A DNA stretch of 64,000 nucleotides from CBDBJL01 sp965206365 (GCA_965206365.1 CBDBJL010000008.1:42863-106862); one strand, 5' to 3'. Counted from the first letter of the stretch, positions 9,904 through 18,436 are shown. A program made the numbers and translations. Notes: generated by a model from the letters alone, not told the origin.

Positions 9904-11649
9904 TTAACGCGACTCTTGTGGTTGCATTGGAAGAAAACCTAATCCCTTTTGCACTGCAACATTTTTTTCGTTGGCAAAAGCAACATGCGTAAACGGTATC
10001 ATCTGTTGAATAATGGCTTTCACCACCGGAGCCACCACGCGCGCGCCACCCACAATCCCACTTTGATTTTTCCCTTTCGGATCATCCAGCACAAGATAGA
10101 TAAGATATTTGGGTTGATGCATCGGAAAGGCTCCCAAAAAAGAAGAAACCGAAAAATCTGCACTATATTGTAGCCCCAAAGAGGTTTCCACCAATTTCTC
10201 TGCTGTACCGGTTTTGCCACCCACATTATAACCTGGAATCCTAGCATTTCTGCCCGTGCCTTCTTTTACCACCAAATACATCATTTGGCGCACAGCACGC
10301 GATACCTCAGAGCTAACCACCCTGTGCCCCAAACCAGACTTCGCGCTCAGCTCAGGGATATGCAATAAAGTGGGTTGACGCAAAATTCCATCATTGATAA
10401 TCCCCGAAACCGCACTGGCTAGATGCATCGGACTCACCGCAATACCATGACCAAACCCAATGGTCATCGTGCTAAGTTCCGTAATTTTCTTGCCAATGAT
10501 CGGCTTGCTTTTCCCTTCAAGCTCAATGGGTAGCATCTCTAACAAACCCAATTTTGCTAAAAATTCTCGTTGTCGCACTCCACCAACATCACGTGCAATT
10601 AAAGCCGCACCAATATTAGATGAATGCACAATTATATTTTTCAAACTATAAGGGTATGCACTTAGATGCAAATCAGAAATCACTTTCCCATCATGGCGAA
10701 TCGGACGCGTGGTGTCGTAGATTGTCTCTAAGGTTGCAACGCCACTTTCAAGCCCCATTGCCGCCGTGATTAACTTAAAGGTTGACCCCAACTCATAAGA
10801 GGGTTGGGTAACGCAATTAAAATATTTATCGGGTGTAATGCTTGCTACATCATGCGGGTTATAGGTGGGAAAGGATGCCATTGCCATAATCTCAGCTGAA
10901 TCCACTGCCATAATTACTCCGCAGGCTGATTTCGCACCTTGCACCTGAAAGGCTTCTTGTAGCGCATGAGTCAAAATATATTGCATCCGAATATCTATCG
11001 AAAGCTGAAGCGATTCTTCACCTTTACTCAAAAACGAATTAAATTTCAGCTCAACACCACTTTGCCCTAAATTTTCATTATCCACAAAACCTACCAAATG
11101 TGCGGTCATTTCTGCAAAAGGATAAATTCTACCTTCCTTGCGCAAAGTATAAATCCCAGGAATCCCTAATTGTCGAACCTGCCAAACCTGTTCGGGCGTT
11201 AAGCGATTACGAATTGGAAAATGTGATAACCTACGAAACTTATCACGCAATTTCTGCGGATCCAAACTCGGAAATAAAGCGACTAATTTTTGAGTTGCTT
11301 CATCAAAATCAACATTGGCACGTATCATTAAAGGAACTTCTGCATTTAAACTTTTGATAATGGCTGCACTTGCCAATAATTTCCCATGCCGATCAATAAT
11401 ATCACTGCGTAATGTTTCCGTAACCTGAGAAGCATTTCTGTTTGAAAGATCTGAAATAGACAGAAAAGGCAATAAGACAATCCGAACCCCCAACCCCAAA
11501 AATGCCAGCCCCATCATAATCCATATCAACAACAAACGCGCCCGACATAATTCTAGCATCTGGTAATAATAGTAACCACCACCGCGATGTGGCGTTGCGG
11601 TGACTGTGTCTAGGAACCGCCCAAATTGATTATCTTCTGTTCGTTTCAT
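9904..11649 (-). CDS. ftsI: Septal peptidoglycan transpeptidase FtsI (PBP3)
   Basis: Class B penicillin-binding protein that cross-links septal peptidoglycan with FtsW. A short cytoplasmic tail is followed by one membrane segment (about residues 39-62), a non-catalytic pedestal domain (RSDIIDRHGKLLA near 81-94) and the transpeptidase domain with all three motifs: STFK (Ser289 nucleophile), SSN (343-345) and KTGT (479-482). Length 581 aa is typical. The start overlaps ftsL by 20 bp and the stop lies 4 bp before murE-murF, indicating tight translational coupling. Confidence 0.96.
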   Translation of the reverse strand: MKRTEDNQFGRFLDTVTATPHRGGGYYYYQMLELCRARLLLIWIMMGLAFLGLGVRIVLLPFLSISDLSNRNASQVTETLRSDIIDRHGKLLASAAIIKSLNAEVPLMIRANVDFDEATQKLVALFPSLDPQKLRDKFRRLSHFPIRNRLTPEQVWQVRQLGIPGIYTLRKEGRIYPFAEMTAHLVGFVDNENLGQSGVELKFNSFLSKGEESLQLSIDIRMQYILTHALQEAFQVQGAKSACGVIMAVDSAEIMAMASFPTYNPHDVASITPDKYFNCVTQPSYELGSTFKLITAAMGLESGVATLETIYDTTRPIRHDGKVISDLHLSAYPYSLKNIIVHSSNIGAALIARDVGGVRQREFLAKLGLLEMLPIELEGKSKPIIGKKITELSTMTIGFGHGIAVSPMHLASAVSGIINDGILRQPTLLHIPELSAKSGLGHRVVSSEVSRAVRQMMYLVVKEGTGRNARIPGYNVGGKTGTAEKLVETSLGLQYSADFSVSSFLGAFPMHQPKYLIYLVLDDPKGKNQSGIVGGARVVAPVVKAIIQQMIPFTHVAFANEKNVAVQKGLGFLPMQPQESR

Positions 11650-12025
11650 TTGCCTGAATTCTGTTGCTAGGTAGTTTTTTTTGTAGAAAAATTGAATCCG
11701 CCTCTATGATTTTACCCTGATGCTGCCATTTTAATAGGCCATCTTGAGCCAAAAACGGAATGTAAATATTCTTAACATTAGGAGATTGCAGATGAGGTAA
11801 ATTTTGTTGACTTAATTTTTCAATCCGCTGAGGATGTGATAAATATTCAATTTCAGCTTGCAAATTACGAATATTTTCTTCTTCGCGTACAATCTGTAAT
11901 TCATAATCACGAATCTGCACCTGTAGACGACTCACACCACGGTTATTCGCTAAAACCACCAACAATAACCCAACCCCTAAAATCAAAAGGCAAACAACAA
12001 AAAATTGATTTAATCTATTTACCAT
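11630..12025 (-). CDS. ftsL: Cell division protein FtsL-like
   Basis: A 131-aa bitopic protein: short basic N-terminus, one hydrophobic segment (about residues 8-26, FVVCLLILGVGLLLVVLAN), then a heptad-like Glu/Gln-rich coiled coil (YELQIVREEENIRNLQAEIEYL) and the segment HPQRIEKLSQQNL that FtsL proteins carry near the end of the coil. In the family it forms a periplasmic coiled coil with FtsB to activate FtsWI. Sequence conservation of FtsL is low, so the call relies on topology and on its position between rsmH (7-bp overlap) and ftsI (20-bp overlap). Confidence 0.85.
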   Translation of the reverse strand: MVNRLNQFFVVCLLILGVGLLLVVLANNRGVSRLQVQIRDYELQIVREEENIRNLQAEIEYLSHPQRIEKLSQQNLPHLQSPNVKNIYIPFLAQDGLLKWQHQGKIIEADSIFLQKKLPSNRIQANETNRR

Positions 12026-12954
12026 TTCTGTCCCACACGCATTCGCGCCGAACGCGCCCGAGCATTGCGCTCAATTTCAGCTTCATCTGGTAAAATTGCC
12101 GATTTCGTCAATAATTGATAACCTTTTTTCTTGGCAATTTCAGGCAAATGGCGTGATCTACCACCTTCGCCTCGCAAATGGCGTGCGATAATTTTATCTT
12201 CTAACGAATGAAAACTAACCACAATTAATTTACCGCCCGGTTTTAACAATTGATCAACGCCCAATAAAGCTTGCGACAATGCATTTTTTTCTTGATTAAC
12301 CTCGATTCTAATCGCTTGAAAAGCCAAAGTCGCCGGATGCCTACCAATTTTATGATGTTTGCGCGCAATGGCACGCGCAATAATTTCAGCCAGTTGCACC
12401 GTATCGGTAATTGGTTTCGTTTCACGCCCACGCAAAATCGCATGAGCAATCGATTTTGCAAATTTAACTTCACCTCCACGAGCCAACATTGCCATTAATT
12501 TGGCAGCGTCCCATTCATTCACAATATCCACCGCGCTTAATCCCTGTTTCGACATTCGCATATCTAAATGCCCTTGTTGATGCAACGAAAACCCGCGCCT
12601 AGGATCATCTAACTGCCGAGAAGAAACCCCTAAATCAAACACAATCGCATCCACCATTTCTATATTTCGCCGTTTCATTTCGGGCACAAGGTTACGAAAA
12701 CTTGCATCAATAAGATGCAAGGATTTATGTTTTTCCTCCATTTTTCTTAATTTTCCCATCGCAATCGCCTCAGGGTCGCAATCAAATGCGAAAACCTGCG
12801 CCTGACGTTGCAAAAATGCCACACTATAATGTCCGTCACCATAAGTCGCATCAATAATTTTATCGTGGGATTGAATCTCAAGCCATGCCAAAACTTGCGT
12901 TAACATTACTGGTACGTGCGGAAAATCTCGTAAAAATTCTACCTCTGCTACCAT
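12019..12954 (-). CDS. rsmH: 16S rRNA (cytosine(1402)-N4)-methyltransferase RsmH (MraW)
   Basis: SAM-dependent methyltransferase acting on C1402 of 16S rRNA. Seen: N-terminal HVPVMLTQVLAWL, the SAM loop IIDATYGDGHYSVAFL, FDLGVSSRQLDDPRRGFS with the signature DPRRGFS, DMRMS, FQAIRIEVNQE and the C-terminal FHSLEDKIIARHL. The ATG at 12954 gives 311 aa and follows an AGGG; an in-frame GTG at 12969 would add five residues. It opens the visible dcw operon. mraZ, which normally precedes it, is absent; a divergent gapR lies upstream instead. Confidence 0.96.
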   Translation of the reverse strand: MVAEVEFLRDFPHVPVMLTQVLAWLEIQSHDKIIDATYGDGHYSVAFLQRQAQVFAFDCDPEAIAMGKLRKMEEKHKSLHLIDASFRNLVPEMKRRNIEMVDAIVFDLGVSSRQLDDPRRGFSLHQQGHLDMRMSKQGLSAVDIVNEWDAAKLMAMLARGGEVKFAKSIAHAILRGRETKPITDTVQLAEIIARAIARKHHKIGRHPATLAFQAIRIEVNQEKNALSQALLGVDQLLKPGGKLIVVSFHSLEDKIIARHLRGEGGRSRHLPEIAKKKGYQLLTKSAILPDEAEIERNARARSARMRVGQKW

Positions 12955-13152
12955 AAACCCTAATTTCACACAACCAATCTGGGCAATAATGTTTCATTAT
13001 CGCCAACCCACCGTTCAATGATAGCCTGATTTCATCGAATCTGCAAGCCATTGCGAACAAATCTACAAATCAAATCATCCTAAGCGTAGGCTTCATTGCT
13101 CTTCCCTAAAAATCTTAAAAAATAACCCCGAATCAATTGATAAAGCAAAATT

Positions 13153-13179
13153 CAAGGGGACAAGCAAAATCTCCCCTTG
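13153..13179. repeat. Inverted repeat overlapping the gapR -35 region
   Basis: CAAGGGGA and its exact complement TCCCCTTG are separated by 11 bases. The right arm runs into the predicted -35 hexamer of gapR, so it could be an operator for gapR or for the divergent rsmH promoter. No T-run follows directly on the plus strand, so a terminator is less likely. Confidence 0.45.
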
Positions 13180-13205
13180 TCGCGCAATTTTATTTATCCT
13201 ATATT
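13177..13205 (+). promoter_or_regulatory. Predicted sigma-70 promoter of gapR
   Basis: TTGTCG and TATATT are separated by 17 bases, matching the TTGACA/TATAAT consensus at 4 and 5 of 6 positions. It lies about 38 bp before the gapR ATG. The 270-bp region 12,970-13,242 separates gapR from the divergent dcw operon and probably holds both promoters. Confidence 0.5.
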
Positions 13206-13242
13206 GCATCTTAAAAATTAGGATAATTTGGAGAGTTTTTTC

Positions 13243-13482
13243 ATGAAAGCACGCCCTTTTTCTGCAGAAAAACTGCATGACATTGTTGAACGGGTTGAAC
13301 GGCTTGAAGATGAGCGTCGTGCGATTGGCGAAGATATTCGTACTCTCTATTCCGAAGCCAGGGGCTTAGGTTTTGAGGTAAAAATTATTCGCCAAATGGT
13401 GAAATTACGGCAAATGGATCGCTCTGATTTGGCGGAGGCTGATGAAATCATCACGCTATATCGTAGTGCTTTGAATTTATAG
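13243..13482 (+). CDS. gapR: Nucleoid-associated protein GapR (DUF2312)
   Basis: Small all-helical DNA-binding protein of 79 aa. The family, studied in Caulobacter, binds overtwisted AT-rich DNA ahead of replication and transcription. The N-terminal helix IVERVERLEDERRAIGEDIRTLYSEARGLGF followed by the segment EVKIIRQMVKLRQMDR is the DUF2312 signature. The frame is open to a TTG 15 bp earlier, but a GGAGAG site nine bases before this ATG supports the start used here. The protein is almost restricted to alphaproteobacteria and helps place the organism. Confidence 0.92.
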   Translation: MKARPFSAEKLHDIVERVERLEDERRAIGEDIRTLYSEARGLGFEVKIIRQMVKLRQMDRSDLAEADEIITLYRSALNL

Positions 13483-13599
13483 CCACAAAGCTTAATCTTA
13501 AAAAAGATTCGTCATGCTTGAAATAAAAATTGTGAATTGTGTTTTTATCCTGGGCTTGTTTGAAAAAATCACTTAACGATAACGTGTTTATGAAACCCA

Positions 13600-14439
13600 A
13601 TGCCTGAATTGCCTGAAGTTGAAACTGTACGCCATGCTCTTGAAAGTTTTATCGGCTATGAAACAAAATTAATTAACGGTGAAATCACCCGCCCTAATTT
13701 GCGCTTTGCCTTCCCCGAAAATTTTATCGCCCGCATGCAGCAAACAAAAATTACAAAATTTGATCGCCATGGCAAATATTTACTTCTGCATTTAAGCAAT
13801 GATTTAATTTGGTTAATCCATTTGGGAATGTCGGGGCAAATCCGCTTAAACCGCAATATTGCGGATCCTAAAACTCGGCACCATCATGTGAATTTAATCT
13901 TTAGCAACAAGAAATATCTTTCCTTCTATGATCCGCGTCGCTTTGGTTTTATGGATTTATTTCCGACAAATCAGTGGGCACAAAATCGTTTTCTGGCAAA
14001 ACTTGGCTTCGACCCGATCACAACCCCAAACAATATGGCGACAGCTTTATTAACAAAAGCACGCGGTTGCCAAACCCACATGAAAGGTTTTTTGCTAAAT
14101 CAAAGCAATATTGCTGGAATTGGAAATATCTATTGTAGCGAAACCTTGTGGCTAGCAAAAATCCACCCTGAGCGCCCAGCAAAATCGCTAAGCAAAAAAG
14201 AATGGCAAAATGTAAGCCAAGCGATTAATGAAATTCTGCGAAAAGCCATTAAGGCTGGAGGGTCGAGCTTTTCTGATTTCTCACATCCTGATGGCACTTT
14301 AGGCTATTTTCAAAATCAATGGCACGCCTATGGCAAAGCCGGCGAGGCATGCCAACGTTGCCAAAAATCACCAATCAAACGCATCATACAAAATAACCGT
14401 GCCAGTTTTTTTTGCAGTCACTGCACTCCAGAAATATAA
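13600..14439 (+). CDS. mutM: Formamidopyrimidine-DNA glycosylase MutM (Fpg)
   Basis: Bifunctional glycosylase/AP lyase that removes 8-oxoguanine and formamidopyrimidines. The mature N-terminus PELPEVETVRHAL provides the catalytic proline (Pro2) and Glu3; the helix-two-turn-helix region reads LLNQSNIAGIGNIYCSE; the C-terminal zinc finger has Cys251, Cys254, Cys272 and Cys275. Length 279 aa is normal. It stands alone on the plus strand, 117 bp after gapR, and converges with cysH. Confidence 0.97.
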   Translation: MPELPEVETVRHALESFIGYETKLINGEITRPNLRFAFPENFIARMQQTKITKFDRHGKYLLLHLSNDLIWLIHLGMSGQIRLNRNIADPKTRHHHVNLIFSNKKYLSFYDPRRFGFMDLFPTNQWAQNRFLAKLGFDPITTPNNMATALLTKARGCQTHMKGFLLNQSNIAGIGNIYCSETLWLAKIHPERPAKSLSKKEWQNVSQAINEILRKAIKAGGSSFSDFSHPDGTLGYFQNQWHAYGKAGEACQRCQKSPIKRIIQNNRASFFCSHCTPEI

Positions 14440-14475
14440 AATATCGAAATAAGAAAAAATTAACCCGAATAAAAT

Positions 14476-15222
14476 TTAACCGGCTACACGCACCAATTTT
14501 CCATTTTGCACATGCAAACCGCATTCTTTCTGGACCTCATCTTCCCACCACCAACGACCCGCACGCTCATCTTCATTCGCGGCAATGGCCCGCGTACAAG
14601 GCGCGCAACCAATAGAAGCAAAACCTCGATCATGGAGAACATTATAAGGAATTTTTTGCGCATGAATATGTGCCCAAACTTCCTCTGATGACCAATCAAT
14701 CAACGGGTTGAATTTTAGCAATTTACGCTCAACATCCACCGCAACAATTGGCATATCGATACGATTTTGTGATTGCGAAGCCCGTAGCCCCGTTATCCAA
14801 GCCCGAGCCCCCTGAAGCGCGCGCCCCAGCGGTTCAATTTTTCTAATCTCACAACATTCTTTCCGATTTTCAACCGTATCATAAAAAGCATTAACGCCCC
14901 GATTCGATGTAAATGCCTCTAAATCAGTATGATTAGGATAGTAAAGCTGAATCATATTGCCCGACAATTCTTGCATTTTCGCCAAAAGCTTATAAGTTTC
15001 TGGAAATAACCGACCCGTCTCTAAAGTGAAAATTTTGATCTCAGCCATTTTCTCAGCCAACAAAACACTGGTAATGATCTGATCCTCTAAACCTAAACTC
15101 GTAGAAAAAGCAACCATGCCTTCCACGCGCTCACGAAATACAATCATCCGTTCACACAAAGTTAGCGGAACTAATTCCGCTTGTAGATTAGCAACAAATT
15201 CTTGTGATAAAATATTGTCCAT
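14476..15222 (-). CDS. cysH: Assimilatory adenylyl-sulfate (APS) reductase, CysH family
   Basis: Reduces activated sulfate to sulfite for cysteine synthesis. At 248 aa it contains the PP-loop-like ETGRLFPETY segment, the paired cysteines Cys123-Cys124 and Cys206-x2-Cys209 that ligate a 4Fe-4S cluster, and the catalytic ECGLH motif (Cys234). The two cysteine pairs are the known mark of enzymes that use APS rather than PAPS (the enterobacterial PAPS enzyme lacks them). No cysI, cysG or ATP sulfurylase gene is adjacent, which is unusual for this class. A divergent CysB-like regulator lies 415 bp upstream. Confidence 0.93.
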   Translation of the reverse strand: MDNILSQEFVANLQAELVPLTLCERMIVFRERVEGMVAFSTSLGLEDQIITSVLLAEKMAEIKIFTLETGRLFPETYKLLAKMQELSGNMIQLYYPNHTDLEAFTSNRGVNAFYDTVENRKECCEIRKIEPLGRALQGARAWITGLRASQSQNRIDMPIVAVDVERKLLKFNPLIDWSSEEVWAHIHAQKIPYNVLHDRGFASIGCAPCTRAIAANEDERAGRWWWEDEVQKECGLHVQNGKLVRVAG

Positions 15223-15268
15223 AGAAAACCCCCATCCATATTTAATTCACTAAATATTAAATTTTCAC

Positions 15269-15433
15269 TTATCCCAAGTTTCCACGCAGTCCACGTTGGT
15301 AACCTGTTTCACTATACTTGCTATAAAACGTTATTTTTTTTTGAAACAACCCACTTTTATCACCCAAAGTAAAAACAGCCACGGCTGATTGCAATGCAAT
15401 TTGATTTTGGTCAAAATTTTGATATGTATACAT
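15269..15433 (-). CDS. Small ORF of 54 aa, possible remnant or leader gene upstream of cysH
   Basis: The only open frame in the 415-bp space between cysH and the divergent regulator. It starts MYTYQNFDQNQ, which resembles the first residues of alphaproteobacterial sulfite reductase CysI, and ends 46 bp before cysH in the same direction. The rest (AVAVFTLGDKSGLFQKKI, then YSETGYQRGLRGNLG) I do not recognise. No good Shine-Dalgarno is seen. It may be a real short gene, a decayed cysI, or chance; the remaining intergenic sequence presumably holds the two divergent promoters. Confidence 0.25.
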   Translation of the reverse strand: MYTYQNFDQNQIALQSAVAVFTLGDKSGLFQKKITFYSKYSETGYQRGLRGNLG

Positions 15434-15637
15434 TAGCTTGATCCTTCAACAAAAAATAATTTTCTAAACCACAAAAATTCTTAAGAAAGTTCTAAATCCA
15501 AAACTTCCTTAACTTGATTATGCCTATTTTTATCTTGCATTTGAAGCATAATAAATCTATTAGTATATGCTTAAATTAGATGATTATTACGACAATCACT
15601 AACGATACCATAATCTTATTCCAATGATTCTGTAGCC

Positions 15638-16543
15638 ATGACTTTAGCCCAAATGAAATTATTAAAATTACTCGTCGAAAATGGTGGCAATATCTCGCAT
15701 GCTGCTGAAAAACTCCATATTGCACAATCAGCACTTAGTCGCCGTTTACAACAATTAGAAGCAGAGTTATACCAGCAATTGTTCCATCGAAACGGCAAAA
15801 GATTAGGTGGTTTAACCAAATTTGGTGTTGAAATTTTGGAACAAGTAAATCAAATGCTGATCTCTGAAACCAATATTATTAACCTTGCTGCCGATTACCG
15901 TGCCAATGATCGTGGTACTTTATCCATTGCCACCACCCATGCACAAGCCCGTTATTTTTTGCCCAATCCTTTATTAAAATTTACTCGGCAATATCCCAAT
16001 GTTCGTATGTTATTTCAACAAGACCGACCCAGCCACCTGTTAGATATGCTCTATAGCGGCGAGGCTGATTTCGTCATTTGCACTGAACAATTAACCCAAG
16101 ATCCCCGAATCGATTCGACCCCACTTTATCAATGGAACCATATTTTAGCACTACCGGCCAACCATCCCTTGCATCAAGGCAAAATAACCCTAGAGCGTTT
16201 AACCGAATATCCCTTATTAACTTATCTCGAAGGCATTACCGGACGTACAATATTACAACAAAGCTTTCATGAGGCCGGTGTTGCCTTAAACCCACTATTT
16301 TCAGCTTCTGATTCTGATGTTTTAATAGAATATGTTAAGTCGGGCTTTGGTGTGGGTGTGTTATGTGGAATGGCGCGCGCAGAAATTGAAGAACGTGGGT
16401 TGACAACCATTTCAATGCGCGGTAGGCTACCACAATTTCAAACAAAAACTGGGTGGATGAGAAACCGGAGATTACGCACCTTTGAGAAAATATTACTCAA
16501 AGAGCTAATCAGTTATGCGAATCAATTAGACTGGCGTGAGTAA
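15638..16543 (+). CDS. LysR-family regulator, CysB/Cbl-like
   Basis: A 301-aa LysR-type transcription factor. The N-terminal winged helix is clear (MKLLKLLVENGGNISHAAEKLHIAQ then SALSRRLQQLEAEL), with recognition helix around residues 28-44. The effector domain has the CysB-type segments STTHAQARYFLP-like IATTHAQARYFLP and YLEGITGRTILQQSF, which in CysB contact the sulfate/N-acetylserine pocket. Divergence from cysH fits control of sulfur assimilation. It is followed after 2 bp by ogt, so the two are co-transcribed. The specific effector is inferred, not seen. Confidence 0.85.
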   Translation: MTLAQMKLLKLLVENGGNISHAAEKLHIAQSALSRRLQQLEAELYQQLFHRNGKRLGGLTKFGVEILEQVNQMLISETNIINLAADYRANDRGTLSIATTHAQARYFLPNPLLKFTRQYPNVRMLFQQDRPSHLLDMLYSGEADFVICTEQLTQDPRIDSTPLYQWNHILALPANHPLHQGKITLERLTEYPLLTYLEGITGRTILQQSFHEAGVALNPLFSASDSDVLIEYVKSGFGVGVLCGMARAEIEERGLTTISMRGRLPQFQTKTGWMRNRRLRTFEKILLKELISYANQLDWRE

Positions 16544-16545
16544 CT

Positions 16546-17169
16546 ATGTATCATCTTTTAGAACGTGAAAAGTTTTTCCAAGAATCTAACCCAAAAATGA
16601 TTTATTCCCGAGGCATGTTGCCCGTAGGTAATAAATTTTATGATGCCTTATTTTTCTTTTATCATGGTTGGCTAGCCGGACTTCAGCTTTACCGCGACGC
16701 TCGAAATAACCCGATCAGCGAAACCGTAATTTTAGCAAATATGCAAAAAAAATACCCCAATGTAACATTTAACCGAGATATTGCCGCGCAAAAATACATT
16801 CAATATATTCGTAGCCAAGCACGAAAAACGAAAAAATCCAAAATATTTCTCAAAACCTCTCCTACCCTAACCACAAAAACCTGGCAACCTTGGATTTTTG
16901 CTGTCGGTACAGAATTTCAAATTGAAATTTGGCGTGAATTGCTAAAAATCCCGGTTGGCGAAACCCGTACCTATCAAGACATCGCCAAACAAATCGGCAA
17001 GCCTAAACATATGCGTGCCATTGGTGGAGCCAATAATGCCAATCCTGTGGTTTATTTTATTCCCTGCCATCGCGTTATTAACCACAAGGGAAATATTGGT
17101 GGTTATGCTTACGGAATCAACTGTAAACGCGATTTTCTCAGTGCCGAAGGTGTTGCGATTTCCGCATAA
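16546..17169 (+). CDS. ogt: Methylated-DNA--protein-cysteine methyltransferase
   Basis: Suicide repair protein that takes the methyl group from O6-methylguanine. The C-terminal domain has the full signature: FQIEIWRELLKIPVGETRTYQDIA (DNA-binding helix-turn-helix), the arginine-finger segment MRAIGGANNANPV and the active-site PCHRVI with acceptor Cys174. The N-terminal 110 residues are poorly conserved and Lys-rich. At 207 aa it is longer than a minimal Ogt and could equally be the C-terminal half of an Ada-type protein, but no Ada zinc/AraC domain is present. It begins 2 bp after the CysB-like regulator stop. Confidence 0.93.
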   Translation: MYHLLEREKFFQESNPKMIYSRGMLPVGNKFYDALFFFYHGWLAGLQLYRDARNNPISETVILANMQKKYPNVTFNRDIAAQKYIQYIRSQARKTKKSKIFLKTSPTLTTKTWQPWIFAVGTEFQIEIWRELLKIPVGETRTYQDIAKQIGKPKHMRAIGGANNANPVVYFIPCHRVINHKGNIGGYAYGINCKRDFLSAEGVAISA

Positions 17170-17243
17170 TCGGAAATTTAGAACCTCTTCATGCGCAGCA
17201 ATTCTCATTGCAAAAATTAACCTTCGACATAAAACACTTGCTA

Positions 17244-17260
17244 TTAAGAATAGTTCTTAT
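17244..17260. promoter_or_regulatory. Candidate iron-control (ICE/Irr-type) box 1
   Basis: TTAAGAA-TAG-TTCTTAT is a near-perfect inverted repeat with a 3-base centre. It closely resembles the alphaproteobacterial Irr/ICE pattern (TTTAGAA-N3-TTCTAAA as I recall it). A second, perfect copy of the same core lies 24 bp downstream inside the long palindrome. Confidence 0.5.
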
Positions 17261-17263
17261 TAT

Positions 17264-17308
17264 AAGGATAGTTAATATTAAGAATGGTTCTTAATATTAA
17301 CTATCCTT
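17264..17308. promoter_or_regulatory. 45-bp perfect palindrome (two 21-bp arms, TGG centre) before the iron-binding protein gene
   Basis: The 21-base left arm (17264-17284) is the exact complement of the right arm (17288-17308) around a 3-base TGG. The central 17 bases, TTAAGAATGGTTCTTAA, again match the ICE-like pattern of box 1, so this looks like an iron-responsive operator extended into a long cruciform-capable element. It ends 37 bp before the ATG of the Fe-binding protein. A terminator for ogt is the alternative, but the stem is very AT-rich and no T-tract follows. Confidence 0.6.
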
Positions 17309-17345
17309 GCTTCACTCCGATGATGCTTTATCGAAAGGATTCCCT

Positions 17346-18419
17346 ATGTTCCTATCTCTGTTGCGAGCGAAAATGCCGACATATTTTGCTCTCATAAACT
17401 TAAAACACCTCTTATTATTCATTGCAATCGCATTTGTTTTTAATTTCACTGTATTGCCCTTATCTGCAGCCGAAAAAGAAGTGAATGTTTATTCTTATCG
17501 ACAAAGTTTCTTGCTAGAGCCTATTTTTAAGAAATTTACGGCAAAAACAGGCATTACCGTTAATTTGCTTAGCGGATCTAAAGGCCTTGTCGAACGCATT
17601 CATGCTGAGGGGAGTAAAAGCCCTACAGATGTTTTATTCACTACCAATTTTTCTCGTCTGCAAGATGCTGTCGATGCTGATATTACCGCACAACTGCATG
17701 ATAAAAAAATCGAATCCATGCTCTCACCAAAATTTATTGACCCTTCCGGTAATTGGTTTGCCTTAACAACACGCGCACGCATTATTTATGCTTCAAAAGA
17801 ACGCGTTACCAAAGACGAAATTAAAGATTATGCCGACCTTGCCGATGCCAAATGGCGCGGGAAAATTTGCACTCGAAGTGGAACCCACAGCTATAATCTT
17901 GGGCTCTTTGCTTCTTTCATTCATCATTGGGGCAAGGCTGAAACCGAAAAATGGCTTCAAGCCGTTAAAAAGAATCTTGCGCGTAAACCCCAAGGCAATG
18001 ATCGTGCTCAGGTAAAAGCGATTAAAGAAGGCTTATGTGATCTTGCCATTGGCAACAGCTATTATTACGGTTTAATGCTTAATGATGCCAAGCAAAAAAG
18101 CTGGGCGAAGACCGTTAATATTATCTTTCCCAATCAAGAAAAAACCGGTACCCATATGAATATTAGCGGTATGGCACTCATGAAACATGCCCCCAACCGT
18201 GAAAACGCCATCGAATTAATGCGCTTTATGCTCAGCGAAGATATTCAAAAATTCTATGCGGAAGAAAATTTTGAATATCCCGTACATCCTGATGTTGCCA
18301 CACCCAAAAATATTGCCGCTTGGGGTGAATTTACGGCTGATAATACCAAATTAATTGATATTTTCAACTTACGAATGCAAGCTTTTGAATTGGTTACCAA
18401 AACACGTTTCAATAATTAA
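17346..18419 (+). CDS. Fe(3+) ABC transporter periplasmic substrate-binding protein (FbpA/FutA type)
   Basis: A 357-aa exported protein. After a basic N-terminus a hydrophobic core (HLLLFIAIAFVFNFTVLPLSA) and AxA-type cleavage site give a typical Sec signal peptide. The mature protein begins EKEVNVYSYRQSFLLEPIFKKF and shows family features: FTAKTGITVNLLSGSKG, DVLFTTNFSRL, the ICTRSGTHSYN stretch and the iron-ligand tyrosine pair region GNSYYYG. Ferric-binding family proteins hand Fe(III) to an FbpB/FbpC permease; none is encoded nearby, so it is an orphan. The frame is open to a TTG at 17307, but AAAGGA seven bases before this ATG and the signal peptide favour the start used. The long palindrome upstream suggests iron control. 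Confidence 0.92.
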   Translation: MFLSLLRAKMPTYFALINLKHLLLFIAIAFVFNFTVLPLSAAEKEVNVYSYRQSFLLEPIFKKFTAKTGITVNLLSGSKGLVERIHAEGSKSPTDVLFTTNFSRLQDAVDADITAQLHDKKIESMLSPKFIDPSGNWFALTTRARIIYASKERVTKDEIKDYADLADAKWRGKICTRSGTHSYNLGLFASFIHHWGKAETEKWLQAVKKNLARKPQGNDRAQVKAIKEGLCDLAIGNSYYYGLMLNDAKQKSWAKTVNIIFPNQEKTGTHMNISGMALMKHAPNRENAIELMRFMLSEDIQKFYAEENFEYPVHPDVATPKNIAAWGEFTADNTKLIDIFNLRMQAFELVTKTRFNN

Positions 18420-18436
18420 AAAATATCTTATTTTCT

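Noticed and set aside
13492..13520. AATCTT-AAAA-AAGATT hairpin after gapR considered as a terminator
   Set aside because: The stem is short and AT-only and no T-tract follows, so I do not call a rho-independent terminator.
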